In this document: one piece after another, positions 35,401 to 44,611 of the stretch | How the letters are laid out: each line of letters opens with the position of its first letter | Position numbering within the stretch: the stretch's first letter is position 1 | Source of the DNA: Clavaria fumosa | Taxonomy: Eukaryota > Basidiomycota > Agaricomycetes > Agaricales > Clavariaceae | Length of the DNA: 64,000 nucleotides | Direction: 5' to 3' | Assembly: GCA_951802425.1 (NCBI GenBank) | Contig: OX637794.1 | Span: 3,410,001-3,474,000 of the forward strand | Translations under genes and position numbers: made by a program | Notes under the pieces: generated by a model | What the model was told of the DNA's origin: nothing | Database searches by the model: none | What the model saw: only the letters and a program-made list of their open reading frames with translations

Positions 35401-36142
35401 GATGGCTGGCCATGCTTTTCTTAAAAATAAATAAAATAAAAACAACAGCATCCGCTTTGGCACTTCCTGCTCACGCACTACAAAGAGAAGAACGTTCTCG
35501 TTGAAGGACCGTTGAACAATCTTCAAGTCAGTATGATTCAATTTAGCAAACCAAGACGTTCGCTGCATAAATCTATGGAGCCATTCCGTCGGCATGAGAC
35601 CAGCGCAAGAGACTACTTCAATGGAATGACTTCTGATGGTAAGCATCACATCTGCAAGCGTACCCATTTGTGATCAACTTTGTCAAGGACGTCGCTCTGG
35701 AACCCCTAGCCGTTTTGACGCAAGCTTCCATCGCACACACGATGCACTTGGCTACATTCCATCCGACGTACAGTCTCTCCGCTCTCAAGCCACTTACTCA
35801 TCCGGGATACCCATGTTTGCTGCTACTCCTTTTGGTCCGGGCGGCCTTCCGCATGGCGGAAAACGAAGCGCATATGGCTCTTACGCAGCTTCCATCATCT
35901 CTCAAGATGCTGGCGGCAGTATTGCAGACAACAGCAGTGTTGTCGGTGGAGGCAGCATAGCTTATTCTCAGTCTGACCGTCTGCGGAGGCGTTCCTCGTT
36001 TTCCAGCTCTAGCGTGGCTGGAGGGTCTGACATGGGCAGTCTATCGTCTGCGTATGACTATAAGAGCCAGGATGATGCTGCCGATCTTGACGATATGAAG
36101 AGTCAATATGCGGGTACGCAGTCTGGCGTCACCGTCTTTTGA
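32470..36142 (+). CDS. UPF1: UPF1 RNA helicase (nonsense-mediated mRNA decay)
   Basis: An SF1 helicase central to nonsense-mediated decay. Start [20 protein letters not shown]. The CH zinc domain is visible as [34 protein letters not shown] and [18 protein letters not shown]. The 1B stalk region with [23 protein letters not shown] follows. Helicase motifs are GPPGTGKT (about 34070), [25 protein letters not shown] (about 34497), [46 protein letters not shown] and [13 protein letters not shown] (about 35320). The C-terminal tail (35700-36142) is Ser/Gly-rich with SQ sites (for example [12 protein letters not shown]), like the SMG1/ATM-type phosphorylation region of other UPF1 proteins. Eight or more short introns. 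Intact. Confidence 0.95.
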
Positions 36143-36706
36143 GGGGCCTGCGAAGGATCTCTTTTTTTTTTTCCCGAGAGCCGACTCGGCATTTCTACGT
36201 GGCGATTTAAGAACCTTCGCCGCCTTCTTAAACGGCTCCTCATACTTAGACTAAACTGCAACACCATCGAATTCCCTTTACTGGGACTCGACGCCAGGCA
36301 CTGGCAGGTCAAGCCGCTCGATCCATCTGCCTGTGGTGGGTTTGTTAGAGATGCGAAGGTCTGGAGTACTTTACCATCCCTGTCTTGCGCATTTCTTTGC
36401 GGGCTTTTCCCCTTTATGCGAATGCAAGCCGTAAGCGCATGCTTTATTTCCAATTTGGTCCCATAAAATATCAAATGTTGAGGGGTACATTTGGCTACCC
36501 ATAACCAGTGATGAAGTCAACATCACCAATGCTCACACTCTCTTTGATTTGATACTCTGCATCTGGTATCTCTTCGAAGGTTTTGAAAAATTGAGCCAGC
36601 GTTCCTATCTTGTCAAGCCATTTGTTTGTGACAACGGCCTTGCCAAGCAACTTTGTCTCTCTTTGATGGCACGTGATGCGTGCACCATCCCTCACCTCAC
36701 ACTTCC
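36143..36706. other. Intergenic UPF1-HYPK
   Basis: 564 bp containing the UPF1 3' UTR (a T-run at 36162-36172) and the HYPK-like promoter. No supported gene. Confidence 0.5.
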
Positions 36707-37168
36707 ATGATAGATAGCAGTACCAATGGAAGGCCGTTGCCAGAGGTCATCATTTCCGTATGCGGCGATTCTCCTACCAAATTATTAATGATCTCTTCTG
36801 ATCTCGTAGGTCTAGTTCGCCGATGGCTTTTCCTTTTCGAAGCGGAAAATGGAGGAGATCATGAAAAGCGACTTGCTCAGGAACGCAAGCGGGAACGCAA
36901 ACACTGGCAGGCCGTTGCCAGTCATAGTGGACAGGAAGAGCGTCGAGACGATAGTGCGTAGAGAGAACCCTCTATGCGGGCGTTCGGGTTGGCGCATTGA
37001 TGACGCACACAGATGTCTGAGCTAGAAATCCCAAGAGCACTCGCTGAGAAGGCCTTGGCTGAGAACGGCGGAGACCTCTCTCGAGCGCTTCGAGCGTTAA
37101 TCACTCCCAAGCCACTTCCAAATCGAAAAACAATACGAAGGAAATTCATTCTTGATCAGGAAAAGTAG
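36707..37168 (+). CDS. HYPK-like UBA protein (NatA regulator)
   Basis: Three exons. ATG 36707 gives MIDSSTNGRPLPEVIIS. After an intron (GTATGCGG..GTCTAG) comes FADGFSFSKRKMEEIMKSDL, then ..PLPVIVDRKSVETI. After a second intron (GTGCGTAG..CACACAG) comes MSELEIPRALAEKALAENGG followed by DLSRALRALI, a UBA-like three-helix end, finishing LDQEK and TAG 37166-37168. HYPK binds the NAA10/NAA15 N-terminal acetyltransferase at the ribosome and modulates it; the YADGYSYSK-type segment and the C-terminal UBA are its hallmarks. About 115 residues. Both introns are needed to see the family, and unspliced frames give nonsense. Confidence 0.72.
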
Positions 37169-37301
37169 AGCGAAGTATGACTGCGATGAAGGCCTCGCGC
37201 TTGTGCCGACCTTGTTATTTTGTTCAGTAGTACTCAATGAGTCAGTTTATACATACGAATACTGTGTCAAATGGGTTCGCTCTCGTCCATTCATCCATTT
37301 T

Positions 37302-38654
37302 CTATTCTAAAAGGTCCATATAATGTCTAGAAGGTAGCTCCGATGGCTGGTCGAACGGTTTTTTTACCTTTGCCTTCGTGATGATACCACCCAACGTGCC
37401 CAGCAGATTGGAACGAGCGAGAACGCCAATTCTAACAGCTGCTTCTGGTGCCCGAGCTTCTGGAAAATATGCTGGGACGGTCCACTTGTCTGTGGCAGGA
37501 GCAAACATGGAAATGTACTCCGCAGAACCTGGGGGATGCGGGTTGAACCAAAACGGGAGGTTTCGATCGTCCCTGCCCACTTGCATAGAAATGGAAGTGT
37601 CGAAGAGTCCACGACGACGGCGACCCACCACGATAGGGGCCCTCGCGAATCTGGGGATATACAAAATTTGGAGAGGTACGACGCTCGACTTGGCCGCTTC
37701 GTGATCGATCCCAGTCGCCGTACGTTGAGCGTAGAGCATTTTCGGCGAGGCATGGTTGTATTTTTGCGATTTAACGTGATTTTGCAATTTGGGGCTCTGT
37801 ACACCTGCTACGGTCCCCGCAAAACTTGCGAGGATGTTCTTTTGGGACGTGTTCTTCGATCTCTCGGATGTGTCCCCTACTACCCTAGCCCGATGCAGCA
37901 AGATCCCAGACTTCCTCTTTACGAGGACGGAAGTTTGCAAAGCAGAAGTGTGGGAATACACGAGGCCGGCAGAGTAATGCGGACACGGCTCTATATTGCG
38001 CGATTCTCGCGAGTGGAATGCCGAATGTGAGTGCTGAGAGATGAATTCCTGGACATAGATGGGTTTTGTTTGTGCCAGTGCGTACATAGTTTTCTGCGGG
38101 TCTTGGGGGTCCAATGCTCCTCGGCCATGGAGATAGGTTTGGAATTGCGGCCTTAGCTTTCGAAGTTTGGAGAGGTAACGTCGAAATTGTTTATTCGACA
38201 TGGCATATACGTTAGGAGTCGGGCTGGTAGGACGGACGGTGTTGTCGTTCTCGGAGCTGGGCGGCGCAAATTCTGTATCCAATAAGGCATTGTCGTGGCT
38301 GCTTTCCATCACCGTTTGCCATCGACGTGTCGATTCGTCGGAGGTGTAGACGTCGCACTGGACGTTAACGTCAAGTTCCTCAAACTTCTTGATCATGCGA
38401 GCCTGGTTCTGTCCGGAGCTCCATTCTGTCTGCTGATAGCGAGAGTCTACTGCGCTGACGGTGATCATGCCATTGCGACGACGAAAGGGAACGGGTCGCT
38501 TGAGACCCCAATTACCACGATAGGCTTCAGCGTCGTATGAATGGTAGACTTGAGCAACGGCAGGGTCGAAGGAGGCAAATCTCGAACGTCGTAGAAGAGC
38601 AGAGAACTGTGAGGGTGGACGGAGAGCACTGGTAGCGACAGCGACCAAGCTCAT
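37302..38654 (-). CDS. MRP51: Mitochondrial small-subunit ribosomal protein MRP51
   Basis: An intronless 450-codon frame from ATG 38654 (MSLVAVATSALRPPSQFSAL). The family block LLRRSRFASFDPAVAQVYHS, then RGNWGLKRPVPFRRRN and ITVSAVDSRYQQTEW is at the N-terminus, typical of MRP51, a fungal mitoribosome protein linked to translation of COX1-3 mRNAs. Later parts include KQFRRYLSKLRKLRPQF and VPLQILYIPRFARAPIVVGR, then LPFWFNPHPPGSAEYI. The Arg-rich, acid-poor N-terminus fits mitochondrial import. It converges with the HYPK-like gene, leaving 133 bp. Confidence 0.85.
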   Translation of the reverse strand: MSLVAVATSALRPPSQFSALLRRSRFASFDPAVAQVYHSYDAEAYRGNWGLKRPVPFRRRNGMITVSAVDSRYQQTEWSSGQNQARMIKKFEELDVNVQCDVYTSDESTRRWQTVMESSHDNALLDTEFAPPSSENDNTVRPTSPTPNVYAMSNKQFRRYLSKLRKLRPQFQTYLHGRGALDPQDPQKTMYALAQTKPIYVQEFISQHSHSAFHSRESRNIEPCPHYSAGLVYSHTSALQTSVLVKRKSGILLHRARVVGDTSERSKNTSQKNILASFAGTVAGVQSPKLQNHVKSQKYNHASPKMLYAQRTATGIDHEAAKSSVVPLQILYIPRFARAPIVVGRRRRGLFDTSISMQVGRDDRNLPFWFNPHPPGSAEYISMFAPATDKWTVPAYFPEARAPEAAVRIGVLARSNLLGTLGGIITKAKVKKPFDQPSELPSRHYMDLLE

Positions 38655-41040
38655 TGCAGCGCAAAGGCTCACATGGGTATTTACTTTAACTTTGTTGTTT
38701 ATGTTTCGTCAGTCAGAATTTGGTCCCAATCAAATCATGGGCTAGCTGAGTAGGTGCTATTGGGTATGCGAAAGTGTATACCTCCACACCACCACTCCGT
38801 AACATTCTAATTATCCTCTTGATAGGCTCACGACTCTGTTGCAGTGGCAAAGACTCACATGAGAGTGCATTTTATTATTTGCAAGAATCCAAGAAAGGAA
38901 AGTGATCGCTCGCGGATTGTCAATAATTCAATCTCCGCTGGAATTGACCACGACGCGATTTTTTATTTTGTGGTTCATCTCATTTTCGACATCCCAAATT
39001 GCCGTCCTCAATTGCCCCTCGCAGAGAGATGGTCCAGACAGATGTCGCAGAACGTATCCTGTATTCGGATGGGTTTCTCAAAAACAATCCTTGCTGATTG
39101 CTTCTCCCGCTGGTCGAGGAGCGAGGATGCAGGATCACCTGGAGACTTCCTATATTCATTTTCATACCCGCGCAACCTGCTAAAAGGTGAGCACGGTGTG
39201 CTATCATCCCGTTTTCCTACGGATTAGAACCGATGAAGATAAACCTGGTAAAACGACGCAACCCGCTCTGTTCGAGTCCCGTCCTATTCTCGGGTACCGC
39301 AGCCGCCTTGAGCCTGTGCCTTGGGGCAGTGTTCAGGACGCGCGGTAGTCTGGTTGCGAATGATGCATAAAAGGCGAGGCTGAGGTTCAGACTCTGTCTC
39401 CCATCTCTGTTCGATTGTCCTAGGCTTCATTCACGCTAACCCCCGTTGGCTCTCTAGAGCCCTTGCATATAACTGGCCTACTTCCCCGTCCATTCGCCTC
39501 CATTGGTATGTTTCAACTGCACCTCTCGTACACATGAACCAGTGTATACACTACGTATAACTTAGCCGTAAGAATGTGAGTTCGATGAGGTCATGGACTT
39601 TGCAGATCACAGTTTCTCTTTAGACAACGGTAGGCGAGTTTTGTGAGCATTCACCCTTGCCTATCCGTGTGGCCAAGAGTCTCTGCAGTGAATCTACTAT
39701 CCGAATCGCCAGGCGTGAACAACGTCAGTGTGGCACTCGATCTTGCAGCTTCCCCGTCACAGGATGCTTGAGGATTTTCCCTTGAAATACAGTAGAACAT
39801 CTCATAACGCATATTTTCCGGACAGGCCCAAAAAAACCTATGCATTAAGCAAGTTATGCTTATCCAGCTTTGTCTCACTGCACACTAGGGAACTAAGAGG
39901 TTGGGGTGAGAATTGAGAGTCAGCTCAATTCAGAAGTCGAAGGTCAGACCCAGCTACTCACCCACAATCCAGACTGCAGTGGGTTATGATGCTCCCCATC
40001 AGTACTTGTACAAGTGTCTTGTGGATTGACTTGTTGAGGACTTGTTGCCTTGTTGAGAACTTTTATGCTACTTTTGGTGGTCCCATCACCTTGATTACCT
40101 TGTACAAGAAATGGGACCTACTTGTCCAAGGCAGACAAGTCATTAAAAAGGTTAAAAAGGCAACAAGACATTTGTAAAAGTGCTGATGCTTGGTGAAGAT
40201 CTTTGCCACTGCAGCCCCTCATGTAATTTGTCCATCTCTGAAGAGCTTGACAACTTCATCACACTGTGAAGTTGCAAGGGCAGAGGTCGGGTCCTGCAAT
40301 GGCAATTGGGAGGTAGTTTGACTGTCATCATTTGCAGCTGGCATCAGACCAATGGACTTAATGAAATGGTGTCTATGTATTGCTTGCAAATAGACTACAC
40401 TAGTGGGCAAGAGGAAAGAACTGGTAGTAAGGGACCCAGACAAAGTGCAAAGAAGGGCAGACACACCTAGTGGGCAAGAGGAAAGGACAGGGAGTCCTTT
40501 TCCTCAGCACTCACTAAGTGGTGCAGCAGGATGTCTGTAAGGATAATCAATTTTCCTTACATAATTATTACCATTAGGTGCCTGGCATTTAGTGCCCACA
40601 ACCTATGGTGCAGGTCACCTGATGGCCACTACTTTTGTACACCTGAAACTACAGTCATAATTTTAGCTGGTTTTCCTATCCCTCTAGGCAAAATGCTCCT
40701 TTTGGCAAGAACAAAATTCTGGCTAGACAGATTTTAAAAAAACCTGAAACTGAGGGAGATATAAATTTTGGTTCTGCCAATTTGGCACATATCCATATAA
40801 GGCAATGTATATATATAGAAAAATACTATAAATGTTTGATAAATTCATGCTTGATGTTACTTATACAATTTTGAACTGAATGCCTTGACTTGGAATTGAG
40901 CCTCCTTTGCCCCCAATAGCTTCCATCCACCAAATCATGTGATGCTCCCATCTTCAAATTGTGTTGATCTTGACAGATGTGAGAGCCTTTGGCAGATTTT
41001 CTTGCAAAGTCTTGAAAGTATAATCACAGTGGTCTCACAA
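38655..41040. other. Gene-free border between host genes and transposon nest
   Basis: 2.4 kb without a supported gene. Up to about 39700 the composition resembles host intergenic DNA. From about 39980 it becomes AT-richer with short repeats, for example TAGTGGGCAAGAGGAAAG at about 40401 and again at 40469, and ACTTGT-rich runs at 39999-40140. A - strand frame at 40219-40464 ends CDEVVKLFRDGQIT but lacks an ATG. This could be old transposon debris; I cannot name a family. Confidence 0.5.
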
Positions 41041-41253
41041 TGTCAGGATTGCTTACATAAGCAGGCTGGAGAGGCCAAGAAAGGATTGCAAAAGAGTTGC
41101 GGGAAGATTGCAGATGAGTCACATGACCCAAATGGGTGGCAGATTATGTAAGGGGAAAATCACGTGACCCAGGCCTGAGCGCATCACGTGATGCATGGGG
41201 TTTGAGCATGGGAATGCTGGCAACTCCTGAAGCATTCACTATATACACATGTA

Positions 41254-41466
41254 CAGTGACTCACAAAACTGTTCCAATGTTTGGAACTTTTCAATTAATT
41301 AGAGTGTAACTCATGAAGAAATTTAGATAAAATTATGAAAATATTTATCCAAATGGGACACTATATAGGCCATAACTGTACAAAGCTTCAAATCATTTCA
41401 GTAACTCTTCACTGACATATGTGCATTTTTCTTAAGGGGTGACATTGGAACAGTTTTGTTGCAGGT
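41254..41466 (+). repeat. Tc1 left terminal inverted repeat
   Basis: Begins CAGTGACTCACAAAACTG and ends near TTTTGTTGCAGGTG. It is paired with 42653-42865. Confidence 0.9.
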
Positions 41467-41612
41467 GAGACTGACATGATTAAATAGACAGAATCATATG
41501 ACTTTGTTGATTGTTTGGGCATATTTATGTTGTTTCAACAGTGTCACATGATTAGACCATGCTGGTGTATATATACAAGGCTTCTGGTACAGTTGACACC
41601 CCACACTTGGTC

Positions 41613-42587
41613 ATGCACCCACTTACACCATCTGACCAAAACCAAATACTTTCTATGCTGGATGCTGGCCACTCTACTAGGTCTACAGCATCCTCCACTG
41701 GCCATGGCCTTTCCAGCATCTCTAGGCTTCGCTCTAAACATCGCCATCACCTCTCTAAGTCTCTTGGAGGTCACCCTGCTAAGCTTTCCAGCACCAATAC
41801 TCGCCATGCTGTCCATCTTATTGGCTCTGGGAGGGCTAGTACTGCTGTGGATGTGGCCAAAACCCTCACCAACATCACCAACCAGCCTCTCTCTGCCAAG
41901 ACTGTGCATCATAGCCTGAAGAAAGCAGGTATGAAGGCTGTGGTGAAGGAGAAGCCCCTTCTCTCCAAGAGGCACATAAAGGAGAGGTTGGATTTTGCCT
42001 TGGCACACCAGCACTGGACTTTGGAGGACTGGAAGAGAGTTGTATGGTCTGATGAGACCAAAATAAATTGTCTGGGCTCAGATGGGAAGAAGTGGGCTTG
42101 GAAAGGGGCTGGAGAGGGCTTGAGTGATAGGCTTATTGAGGGAACACTCAAGTTTGGTGGAGGGTCTGTGATGGTGTGGGGGTGCATGCTGTGGGAGGGA
42201 GTTGGGTTTGCATGCAGGATTGATGGGAGGATGGATGGGGGGCTTTACTGCAAGATTTTGGAAGAAGACCTCCAAGCCAGCATCAGGTATTATGACAAAT
42301 TGCCAGCTGACATCATCTTTCAGCAGGATAATGATCCTAAGCACAAATGCAAAAAGGCACAAACATGGATCCAGGAGAATGGCCTGAAGGTTCTTGCATG
42401 GCCAGCACAGTCTCCTGACCTTAATCCAATTGAACATTTGTGGGGTCACCTGAAGAGAAAGCTGGGAGAGTATGAGAGGGCACCTGGGGGGATGTTGGAG
42501 TTGTGGGAGAGGGTAGAGGAGGAGTGGAACAAGATTGACACAGTAGAGTGTCAAAGACTCATTGAGAGCATGCCTAGGAGAATTTAG
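41613..42587 (+). CDS. Tc1/mariner transposase, DD34E
   Basis: An uninterrupted frame; an in-frame ATG further upstream at 41559 would add 18 residues, but MHPLTPSDQNQILSMLDAGH is the usual start of the helix-turn-helix part. The paired DNA-binding region runs to about residue 100. The catalytic Asp is in VVWSDETKIN (about 42037), the second Asp in FQQDNDPKHK (about 42320) and the Glu in SPDLNPIEHLWG (about 42410-42445), with 34 residues between the last two. GSVMVWGC lies between. The frame ends at TAG 42585-42587 with ..ECQRLIESMPRRI. The protein has every expected motif and intact repeats flank it, so it may be active or recently so. Confidence 0.93.
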   Translation: MHPLTPSDQNQILSMLDAGHSTRSTASSTGHGLSSISRLRSKHRHHLSKSLGGHPAKLSSTNTRHAVHLIGSGRASTAVDVAKTLTNITNQPLSAKTVHHSLKKAGMKAVVKEKPLLSKRHIKERLDFALAHQHWTLEDWKRVVWSDETKINCLGSDGKKWAWKGAGEGLSDRLIEGTLKFGGGSVMVWGCMLWEGVGFACRIDGRMDGGLYCKILEEDLQASIRYYDKLPADIIFQQDNDPKHKCKKAQTWIQENGLKVLAWPAQSPDLNPIEHLWGHLKRKLGEYERAPGGMLELWERVEEEWNKIDTVECQRLIESMPRRI

Positions 42588-42652
42588 GCAGTGCTCAAAG
42601 CAAAAGGGGGCTACACTAAATACTAAATTTTATGCTTTGGTAGCCAAAGTCC

Positions 42653-42865
42653 ACCTGCAACAAAACTGTTCCAATGATACCCCTGAAGAAAAATGTTCAT
42701 ATGTCAGGCAAACATGGATGAAGTATTTTGAAAATTTGTATAATTATGGCATATATAGTGTCCCATTTTGATAAATATTTTCATAATTTTATCTAAATTT
42801 CTTCATGAGTTACACTCTAATTAATTGAAAAGTTCCAAACATTGGAACAGTTTTGTGAGTCACTG
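42653..42865 (-). repeat. Tc1 right terminal inverted repeat
   Basis: Reverse complement of the left repeat. The outer ~95 bp are essentially identical and the inner half has many substitutions. Confidence 0.9.
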
Positions 42866-43609
42866 TATACTGCATCCTTTTCTTACTTGTACCCTTTTCC
42901 CCTTATGTTAGTATCATCATCATTGACCTTACATTGAGTTGTGTGAGTGTGAGACTAAGTCTGACACAATACTAACATCACACCCAATCCACCCTAGCCC
43001 CGTGTCCTAACCTGGCTAGCCTGGACCCCTATCTCAAACTGTCACACTCTGTCACAGCTTATCCCCCTCATCCTCTTCTTCTTTACCCTGCCTGCGGTGT
43101 GTAACAGAACTGCATGAAATTTTTACTGTGTGTAGATACACATGACCAGACCCAGAGGAAGTCTACTGTGACCCTCCCCAAGTGATACCGAGTGCCCAAG
43201 GCCTGGATCTTTGTTTTACAGCTACATACCAGTGAATCATGTAGTGTACAGGGCAAGGAAAGGCCCTCTACATAGTCTTTCTGTAGTTTCCTGGTCCAGT
43301 GGACAGGGCCCTTGCTCTGTGACCATTGTCAGAAGGGCGCATGGGCAACTCATTAGGAGTTGCAGAGTGACCACCTGGGACACCATTTGGGCCCACGCTA
43401 GCAACAGCTTTATAGAATAAGAGTTCTATAAGTACCTAGAGAGCAGCCTGAGAGGACAGGACTGCTAAGAGATCAAAGAAATCCTGAGTGCCCAAGGCCT
43501 GGAATTTTATTTACAGTGTCTACGACTGAGACTGGGTCAAGCCCAGCTCCCCCCCAATTCCCCCGTTACTGATGTCCCCAAAACCCTGTCACCACCACCA
43601 GGGTCTGTG

Positions 43610-44611
43610 ATGGCTGACCATGTTGCCCTGCCTGAAGTCCACACCACGAGGCTGGATTTAGTTGTTGCCCCATTCAATGGGCAAAAAAGAAATTTCCGTA
43701 CATTCCTCCAGTTGCTCCACCTCCTGTTTATGGCGAATCCGACAATCTATGCCACGGACCTGGCAAAGGTCCTCTACACCCTCAGCAAAATTGCTGGAGA
43801 TGGGTTTGCTGCAGAATGGGCAAATATGAAGGGAGAGGAAATCCTGGGTAACAACAAGGTTGGAACCTGGGCAGAATTTGTGGAGGAGATGAAGCGAGCA
43901 TTCAATGACCCAAATGACCATGTGACTGCCCTCGCAGACATTGCGAGGTTGAAACAGGGTGTCATGATGGCACCTGAGTTCTTTGCAAAGTTTGAAACAA
44001 TGTTCTGGAGAGCAGGGATGACAGAAGTGGCTGATTTGGACATCCTGGTCCATTGGCTGGAGTCGAACCTGAGCAGGAGGCTAGTGGGAAAGGTCTATGG
44101 TGTTTCGCCAATGCCAGAGACCTATGTGCAGTGGAAGGCACTCGCTGAAAGGCTAGATGCTCAGCAGCGTCGCCTCAATGGAGTCATCGCACAGCAGAAC
44201 TCTGTGCATCCTGCTCTGCCTGCAACCAGCTGCCCCCTCCCTCAACAAACCCGCTTCGCCCCAGCCCCCTGCCCCTTCCTGGCCCAGCCACTGGCCTGCA
44301 CCCCTGCCCCTCCCACCATGCCGCGTCCCACCAATGCCAGTGATGCCATGGTGGTGGATCGTGCCCGTGCCCCTGGAGTGTTGTGCACCTGCTTCTGATG
44401 TGGCCAAGCTGGTCACATGGTGAGAGATTGCCTGCTCCAGGACACATGTCTGCAGATCCCGAGGCTGCAGGTCCATGCCGTGGAAAGCCAGGTACGAAGT
44501 ACAGAGGACTATGAGAACGAGATCGCACTGCTCTGAGACTGCCTGGAGTTGCTTGAGAGAGAGAAGAGGGCTCCTGTTGAGGAGCCGGATTTTGGAGACG
44601 AGGCCCAGTGA
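43610..44611 (+). pseudogene. Element A gag (nonsense codons)
   Basis: Retrotransposon capsid frame from ATG 43610 (MADHVALPEVHTTRLDLVVA). The Gag capsid helices include FNGQKRNFRTFLQLLHLLF and GTWAEFVEEMKRAFNDPNDH. A Pro-rich linker leads to a CCHC zinc knuckle (CF-stop-CGQAGHMVRDC) with a TGA at 44396-44398 in the middle of the knuckle. Another TGA lies at 44534-44536 before a coiled part and the probable end at 44609-44611. Both inner stops fit CGA to TGA changes. Confidence 0.85.

Larger units (their letters stand above)
41254..42865 (+). mobile_element. Tc1/mariner element with long terminal inverted repeats
   Basis: 1612 bp flanked by TA on both sides (41252-41253 and 42866-42867), with ends CAGTGACTCACAAAACTG..CAGTTTTGTGAGTCACTG. 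Terminal inverted repeats are about 213 bp (41254-41466 and 42653-42865), nearly identical over the outer ~95 bp and diverging inward. Each repeat also holds an inward, oppositely oriented copy of the tip core CAAAACTGTTCCAATG (near 41445-41460 and 42659-42675). It encodes one complete DD34E transposase. Confidence 0.95.
41041..43105 (+). repeat. Element A 5' LTR (interrupted by Tc1; 3' border uncertain)
   Basis: The start TGTCAGG is fixed by comparison with 63917 and about 80 bases match there with few changes. The end is a guess at a TAACA near 43105 because the other LTR is cut off. A TATA-like ACTATATACACATGTA lies at about 41238, exactly where the Tc1 element entered. Confidence 0.6.

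Noticed and set aside
39230..39330. Possible tRNA (GTTCGAGTCCCGTC resembles a T-loop)
   Set aside because: The flanking bases do not form a T stem and no acceptor or anticodon arm can be placed.
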